NCBI RefSeq assembly: GCF_963676685.1
Contig: NC_092352.1
Location: forward strand, 23,765,117 to 23,829,116
Direction: 5' to 3'
From: Mytilus edulis
Lineage: Eukaryota > Mollusca > Bivalvia > Mytilida > Mytilidae
Length of the DNA stretch: 64,000 nt
The translations under genes were made by a program, and so were the position numbers. Below the pieces are notes generated by a model. That model was given only the letters and a program-made list of their open reading frames with translations, had not been told where the DNA came from and searched no databases. Positions 1 through 12,227 of the stretch are shown here, piece after piece. Numbering within the stretch: position 1 is the stretch's first letter; each line of letters opens with the position of its first letter.

Positions 1-345
1 AAAGACGACTATTTGGAAGCCAAGGATATTTTATAACCGAATCATTGAGCTATAAGGAAATAAGAACATACACAATTAGCCAAATACATATTAGGTCCAC
101 TTTGCTTGAGGTAGTAGAAGTCTTAGTTTCTTCATAATTTCAAAATTCAAAAACTGAAAATTTAATAAAAGTTTGTTTTAAATCATGTAGGTACGGAAGT
201 CCCGACGACTGAGTTGATGATGGTTTCGGGGACTGATAGTCCACCAGCAGAGGAACAATTTCAGTGCTGTCAAAAACAAAAAGTTAGAAACGTCGCGTCC
301 GAAGCGCTTTTCTAAATTTGTAATCCTGATGGTAACAATATCTCA
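1..345 (+). repeat. Fragments of dispersed repeats I and H
   Basis: Bases 1-60 and 290-345 match parts of the repeat seen again at 11320-11450 (shared blocks around 'gactatttg', 'aagcgcttttcta' and 'aaccgaat'). Bases 180-260 resemble the part of repeat H that reads 'gtccaccagcagag' (compare 'gttcaccagcagtg' near 30418). Nothing here looks coding. Confidence 0.5.
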
Positions 346-858
346 ATACAGCATGTTAATGGTGAACATTGACCTTGGCATTTTACATGTTATAAAAATA
401 TCACGAGTATTGCACGAGGTTGAAAAAATATCCTTAAAATTTAATGATAACTGTAAAAAATCGTAAATGTGAACCATACAATTTGTTAAATGATTCAGAC
501 TTTGGCATTGTTTCCATGATTTTATCAGGAACATTACAAAACCATATCATTTGGCAAGGATGAGACGTCTGTAGTAGTCTTTTTCTTTTAAAACTTGTAT
601 TGCTTTTTCTTGCATTTTACAGAAACTAACTACCCATTTATGAAATAGAAGATTAATGTTCTTATTTCCATCTGAAGCAAAATGGTGAGATAACCTGATC
701 AAGATCAAGCTGAACTTCCGGAAGGACATGCATCAATGACAGACCTTTGAGTATGTCTCCACCATCGTTGATTGCAGACTGGGCTTTATTCGTTTTAAAG
801 CACTGGAAGATCTCTCTACAGTAGCAAAAAGAAAGTCAAAGAAGGAATGGAGTCCTTT
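346..858. other. No gene recognised
   Basis: AT-rich sequence with only short open frames. I see no motif, splice-bounded exon or repeat that I can support. Confidence 0.5.
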
Positions 859-1080
859 GTTGGTCATGTATATTTTTTAATTTTTGTTCATCTATATGTT
901 TTGGAGTGTGACGTCCATTTTCATTAACCAGTAAACATTTTTTTAGGAGCCAACTGAAGCCCGACTCAAGGTGTGATAATTTCTCGTTGTGTTGAAGACC
1001 CATTGTTGGCCTTTATCTGTTTTCTGCTCTTTGGTCCGGTCGTTGTATCTTTGACACATTTCCATTCTCAATTTTATAAA
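859..1080 (+). repeat. Dispersed repeat A, plus orientation
   Basis: Shares blocks with the copies at 12955-13245 and 54265-54418: 'tgacgtccattttca', 'ttgaagacccattg', then a block reading approximately 'gtcgttgta' and 'gacacatttcc', ending in 'tctcaatttta'. Minus copies lie at 16216, 38633, 38862, 39020 and 53308. No open frame is conserved between copies, so it is treated as a non-autonomous interspersed repeat. Confidence 0.75.
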
Positions 1081-1940
1081 TTCCTTCTGGAAACGATTAC
1101 AGCATAATTCTTATTAAAAAGCATTTATAAGCACGTGCTAACAATACCAATATATGCAGCGAAGACATTAGGCACATATCATTGTCTGTATCTTTCAACT
1201 AAAACACTTTCATGGCAAACTGTTGAATGTTCAAATTAAACGAACAATGTTGAGATTTTTAAAATTACGAAACACAATTTTTAGTGTAAAGAGCTTCGAC
1301 ATGGAAATGAATGCTATTATTGATTATGTTAAATGCAGCTGCATATTGTAAAATACAGGAAACGAAATTGGCAGAAGCTATGTTAACTCCTTCATTTTAA
1401 GCTAATGTAAATGAAAAAATCTGTTGGTAAATCAATGAATATTATGTCCCGTATATTTTCATTCAAATTTTCGTAACTTAACATTGAATTTATTTTCTGG
1501 TTTTTCATTTTTTATAAGAACAGTATTGGATCATTCTGATAAGTATTCAGTTTAGGCCATAGAAGTTTTCGTCTATTACAACAACCAATTGTAACTTATA
1601 GACCCCCTGCCCTTCCTCTCTACCCCAAGAAAAAACAACGCAAGAAATCAACCTGTTAATTGCGTTTCTTTCATTTATTTGCACCATAAATCGTTAAGAA
1701 ACATTGCATACAATCAGACGTAGTAAAAGTTTGAATAGGACTTGTTATGTTTACACGTGCTATTGCACACCACAATGAGAGGAAGTAATAGTCAACCATT
1801 TTTCAGATTATCACTTTAATCAACAGAGTTTAGCAGTAAGCTGTTCTGCCACCAAAAGTTTAATCTCTCAATTATTCTGTAGTTGATGATCTTTAAATAT
1901 ACAACTGTAACTGTGGCCTAATCGCCGAACGGTTGATACC
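1081..1940. other. No gene recognised
   Basis: AT-rich spacer with short frames only. Nothing supportable was seen. Confidence 0.5.
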
Positions 1941-2445
1941 ATAGCAATCAAAGGTAAAAACAAATTTTGTGTCGGGATGTATAAGTACCGGGCCACGTCC
2001 ATTTGTATTTTTGTCCATCTGATGAGTTAAGCCTTTTTCAACTGATTTTTATAGTTCGTTCTTATGTTGTACTGTTATACCACTGTACCAGGTAAGGGGG
2101 AGGGTTGGGATCCCGCTAACATGTTTAACCCCGCCACATTATTTATGTATGTGCCTGTCCCAAGTCGGGAGCCTGTAATTCAGTGGTTGTCGTTTGTTTA
2201 TGTGTTACATATTTGTTATTCGTTCATTTTTTTTTTATATAAATGAGGCCGTTAGTTTTCTCGTTTGAATTGTTTTACATTGTCTTATCGGGGCCTTTTA
2301 TAGCTGACTATGCGGTATGGGCTTTGCTCATTGTTGAAGGCCGTACGGTGACCTATAGTTGTTAATGTCTGTCATTTTGGTCTTTTGTGGATAGTTGTCT
2401 CATTGGCAATCATACCACATCTTCTTTTTTATATTAGTAGACACA
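1941..2445 (+). repeat. Dispersed repeat B, near full length
   Basis: About 500 bp running from 'gtcgggatgtataagtacc' through 'gggatcccgctaac' and 'tagctgactatgcggtat' to 'gttgtctcattggcaatca'. Inverted copies occur at 4540-4905 and 12228-12720 with the same block order, which defines a family. The open frame at its start is not shared by the other copies and is not taken as a gene. Confidence 0.8.
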
Positions 2446-2569
2446 GTTGATTTTTTAGATATAATTCTCTAGAGATTACACTGAAATTAATTTTTGTGAA
2501 TTATGAATTAAAAATTATGTAGAAGTCAATGACGGTTGCTCATTAGTTTATTACCTGGTGGACTGTGAA

Positions 2570-2790
2570 GCGGGTCTTTTAAAAAAGGCTTTCTCGTTTC
2601 TTATATAGATTAGACTTTTGGTTTTCCCGTTTGCCTGGTTTAATACTAGTCAGTCTTATAGATTGCTGTTCGGTGTGATCCAAGGCTCCGTTTTGATGAC
2701 CGTACTTTGACCAATAATGGTTTACTTTAAGAAATTATGATATGAATGGAGAGTTGTCTCATTGGCACTCACAACACATCTTCTTATATA
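2570..2790 (+). repeat. Dispersed repeat C
   Basis: About 220 bp ending in 'gagagttgtctcattggcac'. A minus fragment of it interrupts the minisatellite at 46935-47015, and a shorter minus scrap lies at 8400-8440. Confidence 0.65.
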
Positions 2791-2994
2791 TTTTTACTTT
2801 ATTTGACTTGAAACAAAAAAAAACAACTATTTTAGCTATTTCTCAAGCTTTCGGCTTGTATTCACGGTCATATATTTTAGATTTAGGTAACTATAAATGA
2901 TGTAACAGATTTCATTGAAACACATACTAAACGACAAAATGTTCTGTGTCTGTGTCGTTGAGTTGCTGACGCGGTAAAAGTCATGATGCTGCTT

Positions 2995-3044
2995 ATAATC
3001 ACGGTAGGTATAGTGTCCGGCTAGGATCGTGGTTTTTCGAGTGA
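2995..3044 (+). repeat. 50-bp inverted repeat, left copy
   Basis: This 50-mer is the reverse complement of 6639-6688 with one mismatch by eye. Both end in the motif 'tttttcgagtga'. Related 'gggctttttcgag' motifs lie at 3370-3440 and 6598-6635. Confidence 0.75.
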
Positions 3045-4153
3045 ATATGATCAAAAATGTAAACAAACAGACTTCATTTCTGACAAAACGTGATTTAAAA
3101 GCTTGAGATTAATATACAAGGTTATACAAGGTATATTAGTATTTGGGATAAAAAAAAATATTATCATTCTGACATTTTTTTCGTTAAAAAAGTTAAATTT
3201 AGCCTTACAATGCTTTTATTCCAAAAAAACAGAATAAAGTAATTCTTATACACATACCAATGTGAATGTCGACGGAAATGCATATATCGAATCTATATAT
3301 CCTTAGATATACAGACACTTAACAAAAAATAATGTTATTGCATATGCTATTTTGAGACTTAATTCATTTCTTCATGACCGGGCTTTTTCGAGAACAGTCC
3401 GGGCTTTTTTTAGTGTGGCCTTTTTTTATCGAGTGATTATACATACACATTTCTTATAACTAAAAGTGTAATCTGTTGGTGTATTTTCGTTTAAAACTAT
3501 AAAATATAGGTTCAAATTAAAAGTATTTTCAATGCACATAGCACAAATATTAGCACTTGCGTTTTATAAACAAGTATCGTTCATTTGTATATATTCTTTT
3601 TCTCACATCTTATAAATTGCATGTTCAGTATATATTCGTGATGTCAACAATCTAATGTAAGTTACATATGTAAGTGATAAATTTGTCCTGGTAAAATATG
3701 TCTGGGCGGATAAATATTAGTATAAAAAGTCCATGGTTACAGAATTTACTAGTATATTTAGTCCGATGTTAGTAATATATGTCCCCAGACTAATTTTCCT
3801 ATGTAATCATGTCCTATACAATCATATAATAAATTCAATTAAGAATTGAAAACTTCTTTTTTTACTTCATTGGGGTGTAAAAGTGTTGACCGATGTACAT
3901 TTTGTGCTTCCGCGCCTCATTCTAAAAATGTTTAAATGCTACTACGAATACGAATTTGTTTATAGTGACATTGTGTATGTATACAAAGAAGTATAACAAT
4001 ATTTTTTCAATACAATGTTTGTAAGCCCGGCCCATTGGACATATAAGTCGCTTAAAAAATATAAATCTTGAAATCATTTCATATTAGAGTGCTGTAGTAC
4101 AATTATTTACATATATAAATCGTCTGCGTTTTGTAATTGCTTGCTAAATATAT
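3045..4153. other. No gene; scattered 'tttttcgag' motifs
   Basis: AT-rich. The only structure noted is the cluster 'gggctttttcgag' / 'gtccgggcttttttt' at 3370-3440, related to the inverted-repeat pair at 2995 and 6639. Confidence 0.45.
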
Positions 4154-4510
4154 TCAGATGTTCTTCTTGGAAAATAAATTGGAAATTGTATTAAAGTATT
4201 GTATTAATCGTTCACAATGTGATAGTGATAAAAATGTTTCTTTGCCTGGTATGCTTGAGTAAAGTTCATTACGGAGTTCATTATATAAATCACAGTTAAT
4301 AAGGAAATGAATTTCACTTTCAATTTCATTTTTGCTACACATTTTACATATTCTACTGGTCCTTGGGTTCGCCGCTAAACAGTCCTGTTTCAATTCTTAG
4401 AGATAGAATTCCGCATCTAAACTGAGACAATATCGACCGTTCGTTTCGTTGTAGGTTAAGGTTAACGTATGCTTCAGCAGAGAAAGTATTTTTCAAAGTT
4501 ATGTATGTTC
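4154..4510 (-). pseudogene. LINE ORF2 C-terminal remnant
   Basis: The minus strand encodes, in two overlapping frames, the end of a non-LTR retrotransposon polyprotein. First comes a stretch with 'LSQFRCGILSLRIETG' (about 4500-4385). After a frame change comes 'RICKMCSKNEIESEIHFL' and 'CDLYNELRNELY' (about 4350-4260). The CxxC...ESExHFLxxCxxYxxxR pattern is the zinc-knuckle-like tail found after the reverse transcriptase in many LINE ORF2 proteins. Endonuclease and RT domains are absent, and at least one frameshift separates the two parts, so it is a truncated dead copy. It lies directly beside a repeat B copy in the same region. The LINE clade cannot be assigned from this tail alone. Confidence 0.75.
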
Positions 4511-4539
4511 GCAGTTTTGTGTATTTATGTAAACTTGTA

Positions 4540-4905
4540 ATTATAAAACAAACCATGTAGTATGATTGCCAATGAGACAACTCTCCACAAGAGACCAACA
4601 TGACACAGAAATTAACAATTATAGGTAACTGTACAGCCTTCAACAATGAGCAAAGCCCATACCGCATAGTCAGCTATAAAAGGCCCCGAAATGACAATGT
4701 AAAGTAAAACAATTCAAACTAGAAAACTCACGGCCTTATTCACTTATCTGTTCTTATAATACAAATTAAAAAATCTTCATATATATGGAGGAAATAAAGA
4801 TAATCAATATAAAAAATGAACGAAAAACAAATATGTAACACATAAACAAACGACAACCACTGAATTACAGGCTCCTGACTTGGGACAGGCACATGCATAC
4901 ATAAA
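4540..4905 (-). repeat. Dispersed repeat B, minus, truncated
   Basis: Reverse complement of the repeat at 1941-2445, from 'attgccaatgagacaactct' through 'taccgcatagtcagctat' to 'ggctcctgacttgggacag', where similarity stops. It lacks the segment that encodes the 'gggatcccgctaac' block. Confidence 0.8.
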
Positions 4906-6344
4906 CCAATCTAGACTATGCTGTTCAAGTAGTGCTGATTTTGCGTTATTAATGTCGCAACTCTTCTGTGAAGAGGAGTCTGATTATCCATACGTAATAA
5001 TTGGTCATACTAAACACCATGAGAACTTCCTTTCAATAAAAGAAAAGTGCCTTAATAGATGGAAAAAATGGATATCTATCAAGACATTACAATGTTGTTC
5101 CTGATGTCGTTCAAAGCACTAGACAATCTGGCTGGTGATAGCATATACACATTTTGAATTTTTCTATCATTTCTAAAGGATCATATTGAGGCTAATGAAC
5201 TATTCATTTCATTGTTGATTATACATGAAATTTTATTCAAATTTATTTTCAATGGCAATACAAATGGGGTGGATTACGTGTGTGTGTGGTTTTTTTTAAA
5301 TTTATCATTCATGGATTTTGGGTCGGGTTGGGGGCATCCCTCTTTTAGTAGAATATCTTTCATTACACAGGATTTTTCTGATTCTTCTCAGCTGTCTATT
5401 AGGTTTCTTACACCTTTTTTTAAATCTCCGGGGTTCACCACAAAAAAACATATTAACTGTAAAATTAAAAGTAGCGTAGTTCCCTGTACTATGTTCTAAA
5501 CACCGTTTAAGGATCAAGTAATTTCTAAATAAACTCTGGAAAGAAGTTGTAGAACGCTCCCTGAACAGAAAGGAGGCTCGAGGGTATAACAATTTCATAA
5601 AAAAATCAAACATTTGTTTTTCATTACAAATTTTATTTATTTCCTTTTATAGTTGTTACTTTATCATATGGTACAAAAATCATTCAAAACAATCCATTCG
5701 TGTAGGCCCAGATGACTTTCAAAATGTATACATCATTGAAAAAGTTCCAAATTATCTCCCTTTGGTGGAAAAATGCCATTTTTTGGCTCTAAAATTGAAA
5801 TATCTTTTTCAACTCATCCGTGACCTATCTTTTTTAATATAATTTCTATATAAGCTGTACTTAAACTAAATTATTGTAAAATTTTAGCGATTTCTGTAAT
5901 AAATTTCTTTTTTTTATTTCGATATTACCTTTATTTCTCCTATTACTTCAACAGAAAAAAAAACACCTATACAAAAATGTATACTTCTGTCGAAGGCAGA
6001 TTGTGAGCGCAAATGAACGGTGACCCCACTTTTTTATTTTATTTTTCTATTAACTATAAGATAAAGTTCATTTATAGAAAAATATAGAGAAATCCTATAT
6101 AAATGATTTAGACCCGCGAACCCCCTTAATTGAAAAAGCTTACGTTTGATCAACGAAGTAATATGTTTTTGATGATTTATTGGGAATATGTGATATTGTC
6201 CTTCACTTTATTACAGTTATATACCAGAAAATGTCATTTTTTAAAGTCTAGAATACCCTTTTTCGCACTAAAAGTTTCTGTAAAAAACACGGTCCATTTG
6301 TTTAAAAACCCGGACGATTTCACAGTTGCCCTCGAAAAAATAAA
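4906..6344. other. No recognised gene; overlapping open frames at 5212-5613
   Basis: A 95-residue plus frame (5212-5499) and a 102-residue minus frame (5305-5613, basic, arginine-rich) overlap. Neither shows a domain or splice-site support that I recognise. The rest is AT-rich spacer. Confidence 0.4.
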
Positions 6345-6455
6345 GGCAACAGTAGTATACCCTGTTCAAACTCATAAATCCATGGACAAAAAACAAAATC
6401 GGGGTAACAAACTAAAACTGACGGAAACGCATAAACCGGACAATAACAAACACTG
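6345..6455 (-). repeat. Dispersed repeat E, minus
   Basis: Reads 'aaaggcaacagtagtatac' and 'ataaatccatggacaaaaa', the reverse complement of the end of the repeat at 61740-62285. Other minus copies are at 42190-42300 and 57215-57300. Confidence 0.7.
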
Positions 6456-6638
6456 AATTATTTGGTTAAATACAAGGAAATTGTGCTTCTTTGTTGATCA
6501 AAACTTGCGTAGTATTCAATATAAGATGGGTAGTAAGGTAAAAAAACTATTATAATTACGAAATAGCAGTTAATTGAACTCATCGCATGTTTTATCATTC
6601 GAAAAAGCCCGAACTACACTCGAAAAAAACGGACCGAA

Positions 6639-6688
6639 TCACTCGAAAAACCACGATCCTAGCCGGACACTATACCTACCGTGATAAT
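6639..6688 (-). repeat. 50-bp inverted repeat, right copy
   Basis: Partner of 2995-3044 in inverted orientation, 3.6 kb away. The distance and the lack of a shared boundary make it unclear whether the two mark one element or two independent insertions. Confidence 0.75.
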
Positions 6689-6689
6689 G

Positions 6690-7589
6690 GGCAATATTCG
6701 GTATATCCGTCTTACCACGTGACATATGTTGATTTGTTTTGGAGAAAAATAACCTTTTTAAAAACTATGTTGTAAACTCAGTTATTTTAACAACTTCAAT
6801 GTATCAAAGAGAATTATGTTTTGTCTGTCAAAGATTTATGAAAAAATGCTCAATGTCCATGCAATCAGATCAGCTTTAAGCTGTTGTATTGATTATCATT
6901 TGAGAATAAATAAATCTCTACTTCTTACAATAGTCGACCGTCATCGCTCCTGTCCTTGGTCATAATTAGAATATTCAGACATATTTCCAAATTAATAGAA
7001 TGATACATGACATTCCTTTTCTTTATTGTCCAATAAATATTCTATACCGACAAGACAAAGTTGCATACAAGGATACAAGGGGAGTTCTTATAAACTTTAA
7101 ATGTTCTTTTATTCATTTCGGTTGTTTTACAGAATAATGAAAACTATTGAATGATCTTAAAATGTACACAAGTCCGGACATATTTTTTTACATCTATCTT
7201 TATTAAACCATAATGATGTTGACCCCTGTGTGTCCTTCAGATGATATTGATCATTTAAGTTGCTTTTCTGAAGATTCATTTGATTATTGTGAAATTTGCA
7301 TGGGAATATAATTTAGATGTGCAAATTAATACTGTAGAAACCCCACAAATATGCAATAGAAGGTTATAAGTATTCAGATGATTGTTTTTACTATTACTTT
7401 GATATCGTTCATATGATAATGCAAGAACATTGGTATGTTAATATACTTTCCATATAAATATACATATTTGACAATTGCATCATTAATGTTGGTTACCAAA
7501 GATTATCACCTGCTTTTACTGTACTCTTTATGGTCTGGTATTTTCTCCAAACAATTTAAAAATATAGTATTCTGTTCACCGTGCCATTG
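6690..7589. other. No gene recognised
   Basis: AT-rich spacer with no supportable coding or repeat structure. Confidence 0.5.
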
Positions 7590-7865
7590 TCTATTTTCTT
7601 AATTTGTGATTTGTACATGCCTTTCTGTGCTTCTTTGTAACATATTTGTTTGTTTTAAAATCGATTAAGATTAAAACACAATGTTGACCTCTAAACCTTT
7701 TTTGGACAGTTTTACCTATTATGTCTGTTTGTTTCAGTGTTCACAAATCGTTGTTATTAAACGAAGTTTGATGCGACTGTCATACAATTGAGAGGTTTAG
7801 CTAGCTATCAAAACAGGTTTAATTCACCGTTTTCTACATAAGAAAACCAAGTCAGGAATGTGACA
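7590..7865 (+). repeat. Dispersed repeat D (retroelement 3'-tail type)
   Basis: Contains 'tttacctattatgtctgttt', 'tgcgactgtcatacaa', 'gaggtttagctagctat' and 'gtcaggaatgtgacagttgt'. The same block order occurs at 21645-22170 and 47330-47735. It resembles an untranslated 3' tail of a retroelement, but no RT is attached here. Confidence 0.7.
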
Positions 7866-7984
7866 GTTGTTACGGTGTTGACATGAATATCAATTATACT
7901 GCCATTTTTTTTTATAAATTTACTGTTTGCAAAAGAATGAATTATTTTAATCATCTATGAGTTTATTTCAATACTAAGGATTTT

Positions 7985-8115
7985 CTTATACCAGGCATAG
8001 ATAACCTTAGCCGTATTTGACACAACTGTTTGGAATTTTGGGTCATCAATGCTCTTTAACTTAATGCATGTTTGGCTTTCTAACTATTTTGATCTGAGCG
8101 TCACTGATGACTATT
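7985..8115 (-). repeat. Dispersed repeat H, minus
   Basis: Reverse complement reads 'gtgacgctcagatcaaaata', 'gttagaaagccaaa' and 'agagcattgatgac', matching the copies at 30131-30575 and 11680-11850. Confidence 0.65.
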
Positions 8116-8399
8116 ATGTTGATGAAACGTATTAAAAAATATAAGCATTGTGACGTTAAGCACGATATTGCGTCTCAAATGGTAACGTCAAATTTTTACG
8201 TTTTACGGCGATTAATGATTATTTGGGATAAGTGTTTTATTTCGCTTGCAATATTTGTTTTGCATATCAATATAGATACTTCTTAATGTTTGTTTGTACT
8301 GAATATGCATGAAATATTTCCCACTGAAAGTAACGTAAGCAACAAACAAGAAAATATATCGTATTTGGGTAATGCATAAGTCTATATGAAAAGAAAAGA

Positions 8400-8530
8400 T
8401 ATATACGGTGTGATGAGTGTCAATGAGACAACTCTCTGTTTGTCCTTTTCATTTGTAGCCATGGCGTTGTCAGTTTATTGTCGATTTACGAGTTTGACTG
8501 TCCCTCTGGTATCTTTCGTCCCTCTTTTCG
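8400..8530 (+). repeat. Repeat T (Penelope-like element 3' tail), plus scrap of C
   Basis: Bases 8445-8530 read 'gccatggcgttgtcagttta' and 'tgactgtccctctggtatct', the terminal stretch also found right after the Penelope-like remnants at 37690, 45005 and 61255. A short minus piece of repeat C precedes it. Confidence 0.7.
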
Positions 8531-9984
8531 CTACCAGAGACCAATTGACATAAAACGTAATAAAATGCAATGTTTCCCCATTTAGATCCGAAAAGGAGGA
8601 AGACATATATTTTGCCTCAATATAAAAAGTTTGTCGGGAATTACATGTTAAACGGGTATTGATTATTAAATTCACTTTACTTTTTTTAATAGTGGTACAA
8701 TTAGATTAAGAAATTAAACGATTGTCAGAAAAAAAGGTTAATTATAATTCATCTCGTATGTTTACAAGCTTTGTATGATGTGGAGAGGTAAATAGCCATG
8801 GTACGCTTTAGGCCCAATTTCATTTTTACTGATAAGTTCTATACATATGAATCTTATTGCAGAGAAATAAAAAAAAATCGCAGTTTTACGCTTCCCAAAT
8901 TTGAAAATTTGAAAAAGAGGATTTTTCCCCTCTCGTGATACAAAACTTTTTTACAACTTAAGAACCTCATCTAAACGAACAACGCCAGTCATCGAATTTT
9001 TTTATACTTTGTGGTCTGGTTGATAGTATCTGACTATCAAGAAAATTCTATCTGAGGAATATACTGATGATCCACCATAAATAGCGGATCCCGAATCGAC
9101 AACGTTGAAAACGTACGAAAATCGTCCAGTGGACAAACTTGCAAGATATTTTATTTCTTTTAAAACGAAGTCGTTTTGACTACGCAAATTATCAAAAAGT
9201 ATGGAGCTGTTTTGTAAAGTTAAAGTACAATTACGGTAAAACACTATTTAGCATGCAGCTAATCTAAATTTTCAATAAATGACGTCGCAAATGACAATTT
9301 ATTTGTAAAAAAGCGGCAAAATCCGACATTGGAGATCTTGCTAGACATTTGCCAGAAGCCGTTGCATTTATATATGTAGTGTGAGTGCTGCAAAAATTCG
9401 ATTTTGATATGGTCTATGTTTGTTCTTTTGTGAGCATAATTTACACAAACGAAATATCATATAATCTTATATTTTAAAACCTATAAATTTTGATAACTAA
9501 ACATTTTCCAAAATCTGACCATAATGAACAATATTTTGTTTTGCCAAAAAATAGCGTTGGTCGTTACAGGAACGCATATTCAGTAATATTGTAACACTTT
9601 ATATATAAAGCATATTATTCATTCGAATTTTCGTGTATATAACATTGTTTTGAAGAACACAAACACCCCTGATAAAGTTATTATGAGTATAGTCTGTTAC
9701 GTCTGACACGCATATTTTGGACGTTTTGTCAATATGTTGTCCTTATTTTAGACTATAGTAAAATATGATAAAACAATTTGTACTTTTGTTCGGAATAGTA
9801 TTTACCTGTCTATTCTATGGATATACGTATTATATACCTTAACTGTTATGATTTTATTGAAAAACTGTTTATTAGTGTGGACTGGTTGATTACACAGTAT
9901 TGACGCAATAACGTGCGTAACGTCACGTACCTTTGATTACTATTAGCAAGTCGAAATGTATTATTGTATACTTTGTTTATTTGT
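8531..9984. other. No confirmed gene; 80-aa open frame at 9002-9244 (minus)
   Basis: The minus frame 9244-9002 contains a tyrosine- and serine-rich stretch ('SAIYGGSSVYSSDRIF'). I recognise no family and see no clear splice sites. The rest is AT-rich with no structure noted. Confidence 0.4.
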
Positions 9985-10345
9985 GTATTTCTCTGTCTTG
10001 AATGATCTTGCATTTATTTGTGCTGTAGTCATACCATGTTATGTTGTCATTTTAGTGATATATTTGACATTGCCATAAAAGCGCGAGGTTTGGCTAGTCA
10101 CAAAACCATGTTCAACCCACCACTTTTCTTGAAATGTCTTGTACACCAAGTCAGAAAAATAGCGGTTGTTATCTTATAGTTCGTCTCGGTGTGTGTTATT
10201 TTGTCGTCTGGTTTATGTTGCACTTTAGTGTTTCTGTTGTTTTCGTAGTTTTCCTCTTTTAGCTGATGTGTTTACTGTTTGTTTTAGTTTGTAACCCGGA
10301 ATTGTTTTCTCTCAATCGATTTATGACTTTCGAACGGCGGTATCC
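9985..10345 (+). repeat. Dispersed repeat E
   Basis: Shares 'gcgcgaggtttggctagtc', 'tcaacccaccacttttctt', 'gttttagtttgtaacc' and 'gcggtatccaactgttgcc' with 61740-62285 in the same order. Confidence 0.75.
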
Positions 10346-10460
10346 AACTGTTGCCTTTAGTTATCCATTCGTTTGAAGTGTTTGAACTTTTGATATTGCC
10401 ATTAATTTTGATTAGGGACTTCCCTTTTTTAATTTTCCTCGGAGTTCAGTTTTTTTGTGA
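10346..10460 (+). repeat. Terminal part of repeat D
   Basis: Reads 'attagggacttccc' and 'ttttcctcggagttcagttt'. The same terminal block occurs at 28509 and 47690, which marks it as the end of repeat D directly abutting repeat E. Confidence 0.6.
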
Positions 10461-10812
10461 CTTTACTTTATATAATAACTATGTACTCAATAATATTATG
10501 CAACTATATATTATCTTATTTTCCAAGCTGCTATTAATTAATAACAGTCTTAATGCCAGAGATTAACAATAAGCTTTTATTATCTAACTTGTACCGATTT
10601 GGACATAAATAGTAATAAACATAACATGTAAGTAGTCTATTCGCACAGATCTATATGCTGGGCAAAATAAAACAAAATGATACTCGTCTTTTATTTTCTT
10701 CTTGGTAAAACTACTTACTTCAATTTTTAGTTCTAGTGTACCGTTAGGCAATTAAGTTGACATATATACATTAAAATGAAAGTCTATGTATTCTTCAATA
10801 CCAGATTCCAGT

Positions 10813-10879
10813 GGCGGATCCAGATCTTTTCCTAAGAGGGGGCCCGCTCCAGTCATGCTTCAATGATTCTGGATCCGCC
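10813..10879. mobile_element. Short GGCGGATCC palindromic MITE, 67 bp
   Basis: Begins 'ggcggatccag' and ends with its exact reverse complement 'ctggatccgcc'. It is a deleted version of the longer elements at 17866-18023 and 23457-23590, which share the terminus and internal 'gcatgac' and 'gggcc' blocks. Confidence 0.7.
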
Positions 10880-11319
10880 TATGGATACTAGTTTGTATCG
10901 TCTTTAAAATTAATACTTAGTTTGTTACATTCTTTCAAAGAATTATAATTGACCTTTTGGGTTATTATTGTGATGACTATGTGGCAAATAGATCTATTAT
11001 AAAGATATTGATTTGATATTTAGCAGCAACCTATTTTTTAATAAAAAAGATACTGTATAGAAATTGTGTCTATAACAAAATAACGACAACCCTTTAAAAG
11101 AATGACAAAAACTTACATACAAAGGGAATTAACTGTTTTTGTTCTAAATTGAATATTGTGCATTTCTTTTATAATTTTTTTTATATATGAGTTGCAGCTT
11201 CTATTTCATCATACATTTTTACTGCTAGATCTGTATTTTTGTTTCTTATAAAAAATGTTGATCTTATGTTCAAGTTTTGATAATGACTGAAATTTATCAA
11301 AGAATGAAAACAACACGAA
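10880..11319. other. No gene recognised
   Basis: AT-rich spacer, nothing supportable. Confidence 0.5.
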
Positions 11320-11450
11320 AAACAATTTTAGAAGTCTGAACTTGACGAAGCGCTTTTCTAGATTTACCTTAATCAGGAACGCTCAAAGTTGACTATTTGA
11401 AAGCCGACGATGTACAATAACCGAATAGTTGAAGAGCTGAAGATGTTTTG
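11320..11450 (+). repeat. Dispersed repeat I
   Basis: Contains 'acgaagcgcttttctaga', 'ttgactatttgaaagcc' and 'aataaccgaata', shared with bases 1-60 and 290-345. Confidence 0.55.
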
Positions 11451-11679
11451 ATGTATTTTTTAATGCAGTAGAATGGTTCACAGCGGTTTAAAATATGTTA
11501 AACAGTATTTGCAAAATACTATTTTCTAACGTATCTAAATTAACTTTATGACGCGCTACAACAGTGAATTATCTTATAGAAAGAATTAAATAACAAAACA
11601 TAACTATAAAGAAAATTCATACGCAAAGTCCCTAATCAAATGGCCAAACCGAAAGGTCAACCACATCAAATAAACTTAT

Positions 11680-11850
11680 TATAAATACCAGGATTGAAAT
11701 TTTGTATTTGAGCCAGACGCGCGTTTCGATTACAAAAGACTCACGCTTGATTAAAAAAAGGTTTAAAAGGCCAAATAAAAAACGAAGTTGAAGAGCATTG
11801 TAGACCACTGAAAAAGTTTTGCCGAATACAGCTGAGGTAATCTATTCCTG
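11680..11850 (+). repeat. Dispersed repeat H
   Basis: Contains 'gccagacgcgcgtttcga', 'gaagttgaagagcattg' and 'tacagctgaggtaatct', in the order seen at 30131-30260. It is followed at about 11860 by a minus scrap of repeat D ('gctagctaaaactatc'). Confidence 0.65.
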
Positions 11851-12227
11851 AGGTAAAAAAAGCTAGCTAAAACTATCACTTGTATGACAGTCGGATAAAA
11901 ATCCTTTATATTGAAACATAATAGGTAAAAATATAAAAAAAAAAATAGGGTACAGCAGTCAACATTGTGATATGATCATAATACTTATCAAACAAACACA
12001 TGTTTCAAGTAAGAAAAAAAACAAAAAAAAAACCGAAAAGGCTTATAGACAAAGCACATAAGCAAAAACGATAGATAAGAGTTAAAAAACTAACCATAGC
12101 ACAAGAAATCAATTACGGGACGTATAAGTACCGAGCCACGTCAAATGGATATTACCAAAAATAGATTAAACGGTAAAAGTAATCATTTACAAATACAAAA
12201 AAAAAAGTACTTAAACTTCAATATAAA

